Assembly: GCA_031308135.1 (NCBI GenBank)
Contig: JAHLJT010000631.1
Location: 145,556,734-145,620,733, forward strand
Direction: 5' to 3'
Source: Acheta domesticus
Taxonomy: Eukaryota > Arthropoda > Insecta > Orthoptera > Gryllidae
DNA: 64,000 nt
The notes under the pieces were generated by a model. That model was not told the origin of the DNA. It did not search any database and worked only from the letters and a program-made list of their open reading frames with translations. Both the position numbers and the translations under genes were made by a program. Of the stretch, positions 23,331-34,014 are shown in pieces (position 1 is the stretch's first letter; each line of letters opens with the position of its first letter).

Positions 23331-23832
23331 GCTTTCTCGCGTATTTGTTGTCATATGATGAGTCCGGCTATGGTTCTGGAGAAATTAAGTATCGATTTAC
23401 CTGATAGGGTTACTGACCCATATGCAGGTTTGACCAGTGGTAGGGCTGCTAACTCAAAGCCTCTGATTGGGCTTGATTTATCTTTGGGATTTCCTTCTCC
23501 TAGGGAGATAAAAACGGACTCCTATCCTTGAAGGAAAAAATAAAGAAGATAAGTTAAGAGGGACAAGAAAAGAATAAAAGTAGAGAAAAGTGAAAATTGA
23601 GAAATGAATGACACCCTAGCTCTCGAAACCTAATAAAGTCGGGGTCGAAGGGGGTCTAGGGGTCAAGAGAGACCTATTAGGAAAGATAACAGAAGTGTAA
23701 CATAAGTAAGTGGAAGCAATGTTACACTAGCTTGGTGGACCTTTAGCGTTATCCAGTGGGCACCAAGAGAAGGCGGTTCACCGAAGCAGTCATAGATAAC
23801 TCAAACCTGAAAACAAGACTGCCTTGCCCCCC
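23331..23832 (-). other. 5' untranslated part of RTE-like element
   Basis: Non-coding sequence between the start of the endonuclease frame and the TSD at 23833-23842. On the minus strand it begins with GGGGGGCAAGGCAG. It probably contains the element's own promoter, but no motif can be named. Confidence 0.55.
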
Positions 23833-23842
23833 TATTTTGGGT

Positions 23843-24556
23843 AGAGAATTTATTAATGTTTCTTAAGATTTTTGCCAATTAATTTTTGTGAATTTGGTGC
23901 TGGGGCAGGGGCATGTTGCGGAGTGAGTTGGTGCAAAATAATAATTACCGGGCTATGATCGGAGTCGAATTCGAAAATAGGTGGTGAGTAGTTAGTATTT
24001 GTGATGCATCTATCAAGGATGTCCGGTTTCCGAGTGAGATCCTCAGGGTGGTATGTTGGTTCTAAGGGAGTAAATATTCTTAGGTTTGAAATGATTATTA
24101 GTTGAGCTAGTATTTTTCCGTTGTGATTATTTGTCATTCAAGCGTGAGTGTTGACAGTTGAGGTCACCCAGCAGCAAGGTTTTCTCGGTAGGGTGAAATA
24201 ATTTAGGAAAATTTGTATTTAGAATTTTGGCTGTTGGGGGCTTATAAGCTGTTATTATTTTCCATGGTTTGTCTTTTATATAGATTTGAATAGCGACAGA
24301 TTCGATGCCTGAAGGGTCGGGCAGATTAATTTGGTGAAGATTGAGATAACTTTTGACCGCGATAAGTACACCTAGTTCTTTATTTTACGTTCTGTCCGTT
24401 CTATATATGTTGTAATCTGGGATAAATAGTTTATTTTTTATATTTATATGTGTTTCGGTGATACAAGCTACGTCGATTTTATGATGATGCAAAAAATGAA
24501 TAAGTTCTGTTTTCTTATTAGTATTGATGCTACTACAATTCCAAATAATGAAGGAT
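23843..24556 (-). pseudogene. Jockey-type LINE endonuclease relic
   Basis: The minus-strand frames give HHKIDVACITETHINIKN, IPDYNIYRTDRT, GIESVAIQIYIKDKPWKIIT, AYKPPTAKI and LLLGDLNCQHSRLN. Then NGKILAQLIIISNLRIFTPL and PDILDRCITN with FEFDSDHSPV follow. These are the ITETH, GDLN and SDHSPV motifs of the AP-endonuclease of Jockey-clade elements. A few stops and one frameshift break it. It is cut on the low side by the RTE insertion (continuing at 14607) and on the high side by the mariner at a TA. Confidence 0.85.
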
Positions 24557-24557
24557 A

Positions 24558-25310
24558 TACGAGAGTTGGAACTTAAATAGTGGCAACTACTTATTCACAT
24601 CCGATACAAAAGAGTTACATGTTTGCACCTGTTCCTGTCATTCAAAGTAGTCACTAGCGTTGTGTAGAACCCGTTGCCAGCGATGTGGAAGGCGTAGTAT
24701 ACCGCTAGCAGAGTCTGCTCTGTTGATGGTGCGAATGGAGCGGTCTACTGCCTGTCGAATCTCTGGAACAGTTCTGGAACGAATGCCACGAAGTGGTTTC
24801 TTCATCTTCGGAAACAAATCAAAGTCACAAGGACTTAAGTCTGGGGAGTATTGGGACAGTACAACACTTCCCTGTCCCATCGACCGAACAGAGCAGCCAC
24901 ACCTTGCGTTGTGTGCACCCGCGCATTGTCGTGCAAAATGATGGGCGGGCGGGTTGCGCAGAAAGTGTCGCTGCTTCTTTCGCAAAGCTGGTCGCAGATG
25001 ATGCTGTGAATTGACGGTCTGCCATGGAGGAACGTAATGCGTTAGGATAACACCATCACAATGACTTTCGAGAATCACCATAACTTTCTCTATACTGGGG
25101 CTCTGACCACCACCTTCTGAAGTTACTCTAGAAGGTAGTTAGTAACTCTAGGAGGTGGTGCTCGGACGCACTTTCGACTTTCACGGCAACCCATAATGTC
25201 GCCATTCGTTGGATTGGCGTTTCAGTTTTGGCTCGTACGATGTGGCCACGGCCTCATTCATAAAAGACCTTGATGTTGATATTTGGCAACGGTGTCCAGA
25301 AGGTTGATGT
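24558..25310 (-). mobile_element. mariner transposon, truncated
   Basis: The right TIR-like end GAGAGTTGGAACTTAAATAG starts at about 24561 after a TA in the Jockey relic. The sequence then reads as a mariner transposase on the minus strand until about 25300. The opposite end was not found, so the copy seems truncated or its far end too diverged to see. Confidence 0.82.
24638..25300 (-). pseudogene. mariner transposase, broken
   Basis: Minus-strand pieces: YEPKLKRQSNEWRHYGLP (about 25260-25200), VMVILESHCDGVILTHYVPP (25085-25020), RPALRKKQRHFLRNPP, ILHDNARVHTT in a shifted frame near 24930, and YSPDLSPCDFDLFPKMKK with LPHRWQRVLHN. The second and third catalytic aspartates (HDNA and PCDFD) are visible. 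The first, normally in a GDETW-like motif, reads as NEAVA here. Frameshifts near 24930 and 25100 disrupt it. It is a DDD-type cut-and-paste enzyme of the IS630-Tc1-mariner group. Confidence 0.85.
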
Positions 25311-25686
25311 CTGCGCGCCTGTGCAGTCGTGCAGTCTGTAGTATGCGTTTTGTTACATTCTGATTACGTTTGTGTTGTTACTGTTGACGCCTTGGCATGT
25401 ATATATGTAAATTGTGAGCTCTTTATGCATCGGCGTTATGTTAATCGAAGTTAGATGGATGTAATGTTTCTAATGTTCATACTATGAATATTCATTTCAT
25501 CTGGAATTCATATTAGTGAAGTTATAATAGTGATTACGTTTTTAGGTTATACTTCTCCTCTTTGTTAGGTACAAAATTTAAGAGGGGAAAAGATGAAACG
25601 TAAGTAGCGCTTCTTATTTACATTTTTGTAGTAGTTGTGGCGTTGCTTTAAGAGGATTTTTGTATCATTTAAGTGATTTATTACCG
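25311..25686. other. No gene seen
   Basis: Unannotated stretch between the mariner and the THAP relic. It may contain the remaining, unrecognised mariner end. Confidence 0.4.
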
Positions 25687-26199
25687 ATGCCTAATAAATG
25701 CTGTGTACTAGGCTGCACCGGAAATTATGATTCCAACTAGCAGTATTCCACAGTATTCAAATTTCCGCACAATATCCTCTTCGGAAAAAAAGTGGGTTAA
25801 ACTGATACCCCGGAAGGACTGGTCTCCCTCTCTCCCCTCTGTCGTATTTTTACAAATCAAAGAGGGCAATTATCACCTGATGCTGTGCCCATTTTATTTC
25901 CTAACTTGCCATCATACTTAAGTCGTCCAAGTCCCCAATTAAGGACTACCCCTGAGCACAGAAAACAGAAGCACATTGAACATCAAAATCAAGATATCGA
26001 AGAGTCGTTATAAAGGGATGAGATTCATGATTTTCAGGATTTAATTTGTAATTTTAAGAAAAACCTAAAAGTTAGAGTAAAGTGGAAATGGGTGATGGAT
26101 GATAATATTATTGTATTTTATATTTAGAGGATTTGTTTAACACATCTCATGTGAGCGCAAGTGTATCTTTATACAGTAGTATGAAAGTGTAAGTCTGTG
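25687..26199 (+). pseudogene. THAP-domain protein relic, P-element-like, part 1
   Basis: From ATG at 25687 the frame gives MPNKCCVLGCTGNYD, the first C-X4-C of a THAP zinc finger. After a frameshift it gives SSSEKKWVKLIPRKDWSPS, the conserved basic and W...P part of the finger. The second zinc-ligand pair (C-X2-H, expected after VV) reads VVFLQIKEGNY, so the finger is destroyed. Downstream comes IHDFQDLICNFKKNLKVRVK and VMDDNIIVFY, resembling the segment after the THAP domain in P-element-type transposases. The foldback element inserts at 26209, and the reading continues at 32749. It may be a domesticated P-like gene relic or a dead P-like transposon. No P-type ends were found. Confidence 0.72.
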
Positions 26200-26208
26200 C
26201 AAATGGGA

Positions 26209-27010
26209 AGCCATCTAAAGCTAGCAGCGCCCAGAAACCAATCTCAACCAAACTATAACCAAAATTTTAGGCTAATTTTAGGCTAATTAAATGCTCTATT
26301 CCCGAATTTTAGGCTCTTCTGGATTTCCGAAAATCGTGGGCGCTGCTAGCTTTAGTCTAAAGCTAGCAGCGCCCACCCAGAAACAATCTCAAAATCAATT
26401 GTAAAATCCGAAACCCATCCCAAAATTTAAGAAGAATTTTAGGCTCTTGGAAAAAAATTATCCCCGCCTTCAAATTCCAAAAATCAGGGCTGTACAAAGC
26501 GAAACAATTAACATTGGTTCTTACGGGTGAAATAACACCAAAATCAAAAAACCTTAGGAAAAATCTGAAACCCCTCCCAAAGTTAAGAATAATTTTAGGC
26601 TCTTGGAAAAAAATCATCCCCGCCTTCAAATTCCAAAAATCAGGGCTGTACAGAGCGAAACAATTAACATTGGTTCTTACGGGTGAAATAACACCAAAAT
26701 CAAAAAAACCTTAGGAAAAATCTGAAACCCCTCCCAAAAGTTAAGAATAATTTTAGGCTCTTGGAAAAAAATTATCCCCGCCTTCAAAATCCGAAAATCA
26801 GGGCTGTACAAAGCGAAACATTTAACACACGTTCTTACGGGTGAAAAAACACCAAAATCAAAAAACCTTAGGAAAAATCGGAAACGCCTCCCAAATGTTA
26901 AGAATAATTTTAGGCTCTTGGAAAAAAATTATCCCCACCTTCAAATTCCAAAAATCAGGGCTGTACAAAGCGAAACAATTAACATTGGTTCTTTCGGGCG
27001 AATAAACACC
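26209..27010 (+). repeat. Left arm of foldback element with four 157-bp units
   Basis: The arm pairs with 31795-32739. Units recur with TTTTAGGCTCTTGGAAAAAA near 26431, 26592, 26750 and 26908. Each also carries ATCAGGGCTGTACAAAGCGA and CATTGGTTCTTACGGGTGAA. The units are 90% or more alike by eye, which implies recent array growth or homogenisation. Confidence 0.92.
26336..26376. repeat. Perfect 41-bp palindrome in left arm
   Basis: Arms of 20 bp (GTGGGCGCTGCTAGCTTTAG and its complement) around a single T. The same end sequence CTAAAGCTAGCAGCGCCCA also starts the element near 26215. The 26215-26355 segment is therefore itself a 141-bp unit with inverted ends, placed tip-to-tip against the main element. 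Confidence 0.95.
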
Positions 27011-27059
27011 AGTCACTATGAAAGAACACACTATGAAGAAAAAAATATATTTGAAGGAA

Positions 27060-27400
27060 AAACCTCCATCTGTAGCGTTTACCGTGAACATCGTATCTAT
27101 GTTACCATAATAAGTGCATTTTACTCTGTTCTTACAAGAAATTTAAAGAAAAATTTGGAGCAGTTTTTGAGAAAAGTTTAAAAACGGTCGGGGAGCTTCA
27201 TGTAAAGTACCCCAAAATTTTATAGAATCTTTTTCCAAATCTCAAAGCTTTGACGCAAACCAGATCGTGCGGGGAATATCCATTTTGGAAGGAATCGTAC
27301 GTATGGTTTAGGTGCTAGCAGTGTTGACGGACGGACGGGGACGGACAGATGGACGTTTTCCTTTCAGTTGGTTTTTGGGAATCAAGGACCAACAAAAAAC
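27060..27400 (-). repeat. GTCCG-anchored repeat family, copy 2
   Basis: Reverse-complement relative of 13020-13330. It shares the GTCCGTCC tract (plus 27325-27355 as GGACGGACG), the CATACGTACGATTCC-like block, GATATTCCCCGC and the ACTTTACATGAAG passage. It lies inside the loop of the foldback element. Confidence 0.7.
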
Positions 27401-27959
27401 GGGTTCTGGTTACACCACGTGTTAAGGGATTTTTTTCTTAACTTAGCAACTGGATTTATCCACTTTTTCGTCATCAGGACCAGACAACTAATTTTTTGCT
27501 GGCGAAAATTCGCCATTTTCCCCGCAGCATCATATAACTTTCCCTATACTACTTATATTACTCTGTATTTAAGTAGCATTTATTGTCGACAGAACAATTT
27601 TTATACATGGTGGTAGTTTTGCACTACATAGCATGTATATATTGGATGGTTGGAGAGTTCAAGATTGCTTTGACCTTTCTTGCGTTATTTATAATAGTCT
27701 GAAGATTTTCCTCTCTTGTGTAACTGACGCACCTCTTTTGTTTTATTTACAGTATCATTACTTCAACAACTTACATCTAATTACAAATACTTCATAAGCG
27801 ACTCTGTCGCGTCCTTATTCCTTTTATCTTCGAAATTCTCTTATCCTGAAATGACCTGACACTAAGCACAGGTGTCACTGTCACGTCCTTGTTGTGCACT
27901 GATTACTATTTACACTATTTACATTTTAACTGCTCCATCACTGCACCATCTTCTTTGAC

Positions 27960-28145
27960 AAGGTGTAGGGCCATCGAGGGGCTCCGGGTGGTGGCGCGGG
28001 AGTTTTTAGGTGCGAATTGGCCTCCGCCAGACGATGCCCGCGGCCGAGGCGGCCCCCGCCGGACACAGTTTTATTTATTTACACACACGGCGGTATTCGG
28101 CAGGGACCAGGTCTGGACGGTGTGCTTCTAATAGCAGGCGCCACT
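27960..28145. other. GC-rich patch inside foldback loop
   Basis: A CpG-rich block in otherwise AT-rich sequence. It is compositionally like the GC-rich inserts at 50.7-52.2 kb and 57.5-58.3 kb. Overlapping open frames are composition artefacts. Identity unknown. Confidence 0.35.
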
Positions 28146-28150
28146 ACGTC

Positions 28151-28850
28151 GGTAAAGCTAGCACCCCCACTTTCTCAAAACTCAAAAATGCTTGCGCCAT
28201 AATTTTGGGCTAATTTCAGCCCCCTTCCAAAAATGTTGGGCTACCTCCCAACACCTTGAAATTACGATTTCAAATTTTGGCCGGTAAAGCTAGCACCCCC
28301 ACTTACTTAAAATTCAAATTTTTTTGCACGGTCAAAACAAGTGAATTTTGGGCTTCTGGGGGCCACTTTTCAAAATTTCGAAACACACCCCTAAATACTA
28401 AAACAAAAAATCAAAACCACCCCTAATTCTCAAATTTCAAAATTTCTCCCACCATAAGTTTGGGATATTTTGGGCTCTTCAGTGACACCAGAAACATTAT
28501 TTTGGTACCCTACAATCTCCGAAATTAAGGTTAAAAATTGTGGGTTGTTAATTTAACACCCACCCGTACTGAAAATTCGAAAATATTTGTGTGGTCGTAA
28601 ACGTGCGAAATTTTTGTTCCTTTTCAAAATTTCGAAACTCACCCCTACGTACGATAACAAATATTTAAAACCATCCCAATAGCAACTCAACTCAAAAAAT
28701 CTTGGGCCATAATTTTGGGTTCTTTAGTGTCATCAAAAAACACCCCGAAATCAACTTAGCAAAAACGAGGATGGAGAAGCTAGAATCTCACTATCTCAAA
28801 ACTAGGAAATCCGGAGAAACTTCACACATATTCTGGGAGAATTATACCGT
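28151..28850 (+). repeat. Diverged repeats beginning GGTAAAGCTAGCACCCCCAC
   Basis: The motif GGTAAAGCTAGCACCCCCAC occurs at about 28151 and 28283, with a weaker relative near 28770. It resembles the foldback tip TAAAGCTAGCAGCGCCCAC, so it may mark ends of a related subfamily nested inside. The sequence between has ATTTTGGGCT motifs like the 350-bp array. Confidence 0.5.
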
Positions 28851-29179
28851 ACACGTGTATTTCCAACATTAAAAAAGAAAAAATGTATTTGTTGAGAGTT
28901 TTACCATTTATTCGGACAGGATCAATATCAAGCCTTGAAATAATTACTTTAATTCATTCCTATGTAAATATCCAATATGAACTTATTAAATATTTCATAC
29001 AAGAAAAATTCTCTCCAAAAAGCAGCGACGAATTAAAAGATAAAATAGTTATTTAAGTATACATCTACAATTCACAATCAATAATAGAGAAATCCAAAAA
29101 TGGGAAAAGAATAATGCCTAGTATAAAAGACAAACTACATTTTTTCTCAATCTTTCATTCGTCAAAAAAAAGAAAGAAA

Positions 29180-31794
29180 ACAAACTTAACTAACAAATGT
29201 AAATATGGAATTTACTAACAATTGAACACATACCAACAATAAGATGCGATCTTGAAATAATTTGGGCATTGTCATGTTTTTCATGAAAAAGAAAAGCAAA
29301 GTAAAAAAACTGTCCGAAATACTTACCGATCTCAAATATTTGTTGGGTTTTTTCAAAACTAAACTACAGGTATTTCGCTTCAAGCAATCCAATGTTCTAC
29401 AAATAACATGCACATTATGGCAAAAAATCGCGACAACGCATATCATTTTGGGGTAGATGCATTCTTTTTGAAAATAATTGAATATTAATCAAAACACCCT
29501 ATTTTCCTGCAAAATTCAATATTTGTGTTGTTATAAAACCTAAACTACAAGGATTTCGTTCCGGGCAATTTAATGTCATATACAACACATAATAGGGAAT
29601 ACGGCTGTACTCTCTAATAATTTTGGACTACTCACTTTGTTTTAAAAAGATTGGAAACTTAGTGTGAAAACTATTATATAAATTTTGATCATATTTTGGT
29701 TTATCACTAAATAAACTCCAAAATACTGTACTAATTCAAAAGAGGAATTTATTTAGAATTGCTCGTACATTGGCCATCAATAGGTCAACATCAAATAATT
29801 TTGGACTAGATTCGTTCTTATTGAAAATGAAAGGAATATTAATCAAAACAGTCCGAAATTTTTTCCGATATTCAATATTTACATTACCTTAACTACAGGT
29901 ATTTCGCGTTTGATAATGTCATTTTCAAATACATGATAAGGAATACGGCTGTACTCAGAAAAAATTTTAGGCTCCTCTCTTTGTTTACCAAAAAATAGAA
30001 AATTCTCGTGAAAACTACAATATACTTCTTGACCAATTTCTCATTCCTCACAAAATAAACTCCAAAATACTTTACTAATTCAAAAAGAGAATTTATTTAC
30101 ATTTGCACATACATTGCTTCTCAATTTGCTAACCTCAAATAATTTCGGGGTAGAGACGTTCTTATTGAAAAATAAAGGAATAATGATCAATAGAATAACT
30201 TTTGTTTTTGCTATCCAATATTTGCGATCTTATAAAACCTGAACTACAAGGATTTCGTTCCTGGCAATAAAGTGCCATATACAACACGTGATAGAGAATA
30301 CGGCTATACTCATGAATCATTTTGAACTTCGCGGTTTCTTCTCCAAGAAAAGAAAAATTCGCGTGAGAACTACAATATACATTTCACCACGTTTCCACTT
30401 CTGAAAAAGTAAACCCCAAAATTCTGTACCAATTCAAATAAAGAATTTATTAACAATTGCACATAAATTAGCTAATAATATTCAAATCTCAAATAATTTT
30501 GGGCTATATTAGTTCGTATTAAAAAAGGGATATTAGTCAAAACCAGTCCATATTTTTTTTCGATATTCGACATTTCCGTTCTTATAAAATCAGAAGTACT
30601 AGGATATGGCTCATGCCATTGGCGTGTGACATACAATACATATTAAGGAATACGATTATACCCACAAATAATTTTGGGCTTCTCTTTCTTTTCCAAAAAG
30701 TGGAAAATTCTCGTGAGAAATACAGTATAACTTTTAACTAATTTTTCATTCCTCACAAAATTATTTCTGAAATACTTTAATAATTCAAATGAGGAACTGA
30801 TTCACAATTGCTCATGCATTACCTATCAAGATGCCAATCTCAAATAATTTTGGGCTAGCACCGTTCTTATTGGAAAAATTGGAATATTCATCAAATCACA
30901 CCCAATTTTGTTCGATATTCAACATTTGCATTCTTATAACACCTGAATTACAACGATTTGGCTCCTGGAAATTGAAGACCATATACAACACATGATACGG
31001 AATACAGATATACTAACAAATGATTTTGGGCTTCTCTCTTTCTTTTCCAAAAAAATGGAAAAATTCTCGTGAGAACTAGAATATACCTTTTTACTAATTT
31101 TTCATTCCTCACAAAAAATTGCAGAAATACTTTACTAATTTAAATGAGAAATTTATTAACGATTGCTCATACATTACCTATTAATATCACAATTTCAAAT
31201 AATTTTGGGCTAGACCCGTTCTTATTGGAAAAAATTAATATTACTAAAAACTTCCCAATTCTTTTCCAACATTTAATATTTCCGTTGTTACAAAACTTGA
31301 AATACAAGGATTTGGCTCCTTGGAAAGGCGCGTGACATACAATACATAATAAGAAATATGGTTATACCCACAAATAATTTTGGGCTTCTCTCTTTCATTT
31401 CCAAAAAATGGAATCTTCTCGTGAGAACTACAACATACCTTTCGATTAACTTTCATTTCTCACAAAATAATCTCTGAACTACTTTACTAATTCAAATGAG
31501 AAATTTATTAACACTTTCCCATACATTACCTATTAATATGCCAACCTCAAATAATTTTGGGCTAGCACCGTTCTAATTGAAAAAAAAAATTAATCGAAAC
31601 ACAGCCACATTTTTTCGATATTCAATATTTGAGTTCTTATAACACCTGAAGTACAACGACTTAGCTTCTGAAAATTGAACTTCATATTCCACACATTATA
31701 GGGAATACTATTATACCCACAAATAATTTGGGCCTTCTCCCTTCCCTTTCCAAAAAATGGAAAATTCCCGTTAGGAATACAACATACCCTATTC
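29180..31794 (+). repeat. Tandem array of about 350-bp units (about seven)
   Basis: The anchor (C/G)AAATACTNTACTAATTC recurs at about 29719, 30063, 30417, 30769, 31124 and 31476, giving spacings of 344, 354, 352, 355 and 352. A degenerate first unit lies near 29190. Each unit also has CAAATAATTTTGGGCT, GATATTCAATATTTGC-like and GGAATACGGCTATACTCAC-like blocks. The units are clearly diverged and AT-rich with no conserved frame. It occupies the loop of the foldback element. Confidence 0.88.
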
Positions 31795-32739
31795 ACCAGT
31801 AAGAACCAATGTTAAATGTTTCCCTTTGTACAGCCCTGATTTTTGGAATATGAAGGCGGGGATAAATTTTTCCAAGAGCCTAAAATTATTCTTAACTTTT
31901 GGGAGGGCTTTCGAATTTTTCATAAGTTTTTGATTTTGGTGTTATTTCACCCGTAAGAACCAATGTTAATTGTTTCGCTTTGTACAGCCCTGATTTTTGG
32001 AATTTGAAGGCGGGGATGATTTTTTTCCAAGAGCCTAAAATTATTCTTAACTTTTGGGAGGGGTTTCAGATTTTTCCTAAGGTTTTTTGATTCTGGTGTT
32101 ATTTCACCCATAAGAACCAATGTTAATTGTTTCGCATTGTACAGCCCTGATTTTTGAAATTTGAAGGCGGGGATGAGTTTTTTCCAAGAGCCTAAAATTA
32201 TTCTTAACTTTTGGGAGAGGTTTCAGATTTTTCCTAAGGTTTTTTGATTTTGGTGTTATTTCACCCGTAAGAACCAATGTTAATTGTTTCGCTTTGTACA
32301 GCCCTGATTTTTGGAATTTGAAGGCGGGGATAATTTTTTTCCAAGAGCCTAAAATTATTCTTAACTTTTGGGAAGGGTTTCAGATTTTTCCTAAGGTTTT
32401 TTGATTCTGGTGTTATTTCACCCGTAAGAACCAATGTTAATTGTTTCGCTTTGTACAGCCCTGATTTTTGGAATTTGAAGGCGGGGATGGATTTTTTCCA
32501 AGAGCCTAAAATTATTCTTAAATTTTGGGATGAGTTTCGGATTTTACAATTGATTTTGAGATAGATTCTGGGTGGGCGCTGCTAGCTTTAGACTAAAGCT
32601 AGCAGCGCCCACGATTTTCGGAAATCCAGAAGAGCCTAAAATTCGGGAATAGAGCATTTAATTAGCCTAAAATTAGCCTAAAATTTTGGATATAGTTTGG
32701 TTGAGATTGGTTTCTGGGCGCTGCTAGCTTTAGATGGCT
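31795..32739 (-). repeat. Right arm of foldback element with five 157-bp units
   Basis: Inverted partner of the left arm, carrying one more tandem unit (TCCAAGAGCCTAAAATTATT near 31871, 32027, 32184, 32340 and 32497). The unequal unit number shows the arms change independently after insertion. Confidence 0.92.
32572..32612. repeat. Perfect 41-bp palindrome in right arm
   Basis: Mirror of 26336-26376, with A at the centre instead of T. It is followed by the mirror 141-bp unit ending at 32733. Confidence 0.95.
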
Positions 32740-32748
32740 CAACTGGGA

Positions 32749-33170
32749 ACATTGTGCCAAATTCGTCTTTGGACCGGATTTTATCCAGTAATATGAAACT
32801 ACAACGATACGTCGCAATTTATTAATCCGGTATCAGACCTCTGAAGACAGTACTTGTCCCTCAAAACAATTCAAGTGTTTAGTTATGCAAGTGCAAGGAT
32901 TGTTAACTCAACTTCTTAACTATATCACAGATAATGAAAACATTGAATTTGAGGACCTCCCCCAAATAAAATTTCTGACTGAACAATTTTATTTTCTGGA
33001 AAGGCACGAAGATATTCTGCCCTGACGATGTGCTTAGCATTTATGATTCCTTGTCAGTCAAGTTGTTATTCATCATTTCGTGTCAACAAAATTTTGTTTT
33101 TACACATCCTCGCTACTTAAGGGATGAGTAGGCAAAAATGCATACTTCTGAAAATATTTATTTTCTCCTA
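32749..33170 (+). pseudogene. THAP/P-element-like relic, part 2
   Basis: After the foldback element the plus strand continues with NIVPNSSLDRILSSNMKLQR, YVAIY, then in another frame MQVQGLLTQLLNYITDNENI and IKFLTEQFYFLERHED. The last fits the region of P-like transposases that reads IKFI.EQL.LL in relatives. Stops are frequent. It joins to part 1 across the 9-bp TSD. Confidence 0.6.
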
Positions 33171-34014
33171 AACTATTCATTTCATGCTAATGAAATTTAG
33201 TATGCGTTTTGCAGGAATACAGAGGTATATTCCGTCATTTTGTAAAAAGAAAATTCGAAAAAGTGTGAAAACTGTAGAGTAATAATTTTTTAAACAAATT
33301 AAAAATTTTGAATGTATTTTTTCTCAAAAACTATCTGCGTGATCAACTTGAAATTTTTAGTGAGTAATTACCAATAATGTTTAAATAAATAAATGGAGCT
33401 ATTTTGTGTTTGGGTGAACGGCTTCGAAGAAAAAAAACATATAATTTTTTATTCAGTGAAAAAATTCTTTCAAATTTGTTAAACATTTTATAACTTAGCT
33501 ATTATTTCATAAAAATAAATATCCTTCCATTAAAGTAATCTAATTGGTTGATTTCAAAGCACAAAAAAATACAATGTTCCATCATTAATAGTTTCTGAGA
33601 AAAGTGTACCTTTGTTGAGAAAAAATGCTATTTCCAGAAAATGAATTTTAAGAGTTATTCAGCAATTACTTCACCGAGAAACTTCGATATTCATATTCTT
33701 CTGTCTCAAGCTGTTCGTCTGGTCTTCTTTTGGATATTTCTTCATTATCAATGCAAACTGGGACGTTGTTTACAGCACTATCAGGGATAACTATTCGATG
33801 GACTTCGATATTTTTAAAATGTTCAACAGGAAGATGCCAGGAGAAGGGCCTAGCTTTTTTTTATCACATTAATCCTCCCTAAAATGCAATCATTAAATGT
33901 CAGAGCGGCATCAAAAGCAGCTATTCTTACTATTTTAAATGATGCAAATTTGTTTTTGGGTATCTTACCAATAAATATTGGTTTATTGAAGCTTTCATTC
34001 TTTTGAGTCTTACC
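33171..34014. other. No gene recognised, possible 5' part of RLE LINE
   Basis: AT-rich sequence with TTTCTCAAAAACTATC and TTTCTGAGAAAA motifs, also seen near 45250. The 5' end of the following LINE must lie somewhere before 34015, but I see no boundary. Confidence 0.4.

Larger units (their letters stand above)
14618..23832 (-). mobile_element. RTE-like LINE with nested insertions, inserted in a Jockey relic
   Basis: A 10-bp direct repeat TATTTTGGGT at 14608-14617 and 23833-23842 brackets the element. Outside it on both sides lie consecutive parts of one Jockey ORF. Inside, the minus strand reads in order 5'UTR, AP-like endonuclease, linker, reverse transcriptase and C-terminus. Three elements interrupt it: a CACTG-ended element (21293-22891), a TTAGGG-ended element (17663-20965) and a truncated RTE copy (14921-15996). 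Without those it would be about 3.2 kb, a reasonable length for a single-ORF RTE-like LINE. The RTE assignment rests on general similarity of the endonuclease and the C-terminal region. A related clade is possible. Confidence 0.8.
26209..32739. mobile_element. Composite foldback element, 6.5 kb
   Basis: Long inverted repeats (26209-27010 and 31795-32739) begin with AGCCATCTAAAGCTAGCAGC on both sides. They are flanked by CAAATGGGA (26200-26208) and CAACTGGGA (32740-32748), a 9-bp duplication with one mismatch. Each arm contains a 41-bp palindrome and a tandem array of a unit of about 157 bp (4 units left, 5 right). The loop between the arms holds a GTCCG-family copy, a GC-rich patch and a 350-bp tandem array. 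No transposase was found. Foldback elements of the Drosophila FB type also have long, tandemly structured arms and 9-bp duplications, so this is FB-like in architecture. Sequence homology to FB was not assessed. Confidence 0.85.

Noticed and set aside
26429..27010. Regular repeats considered as a CRISPR-like array
   Set aside because: The units are about 157 bp, contiguous and without unique spacers, and they form the arm of a foldback transposon in a eukaryotic context.
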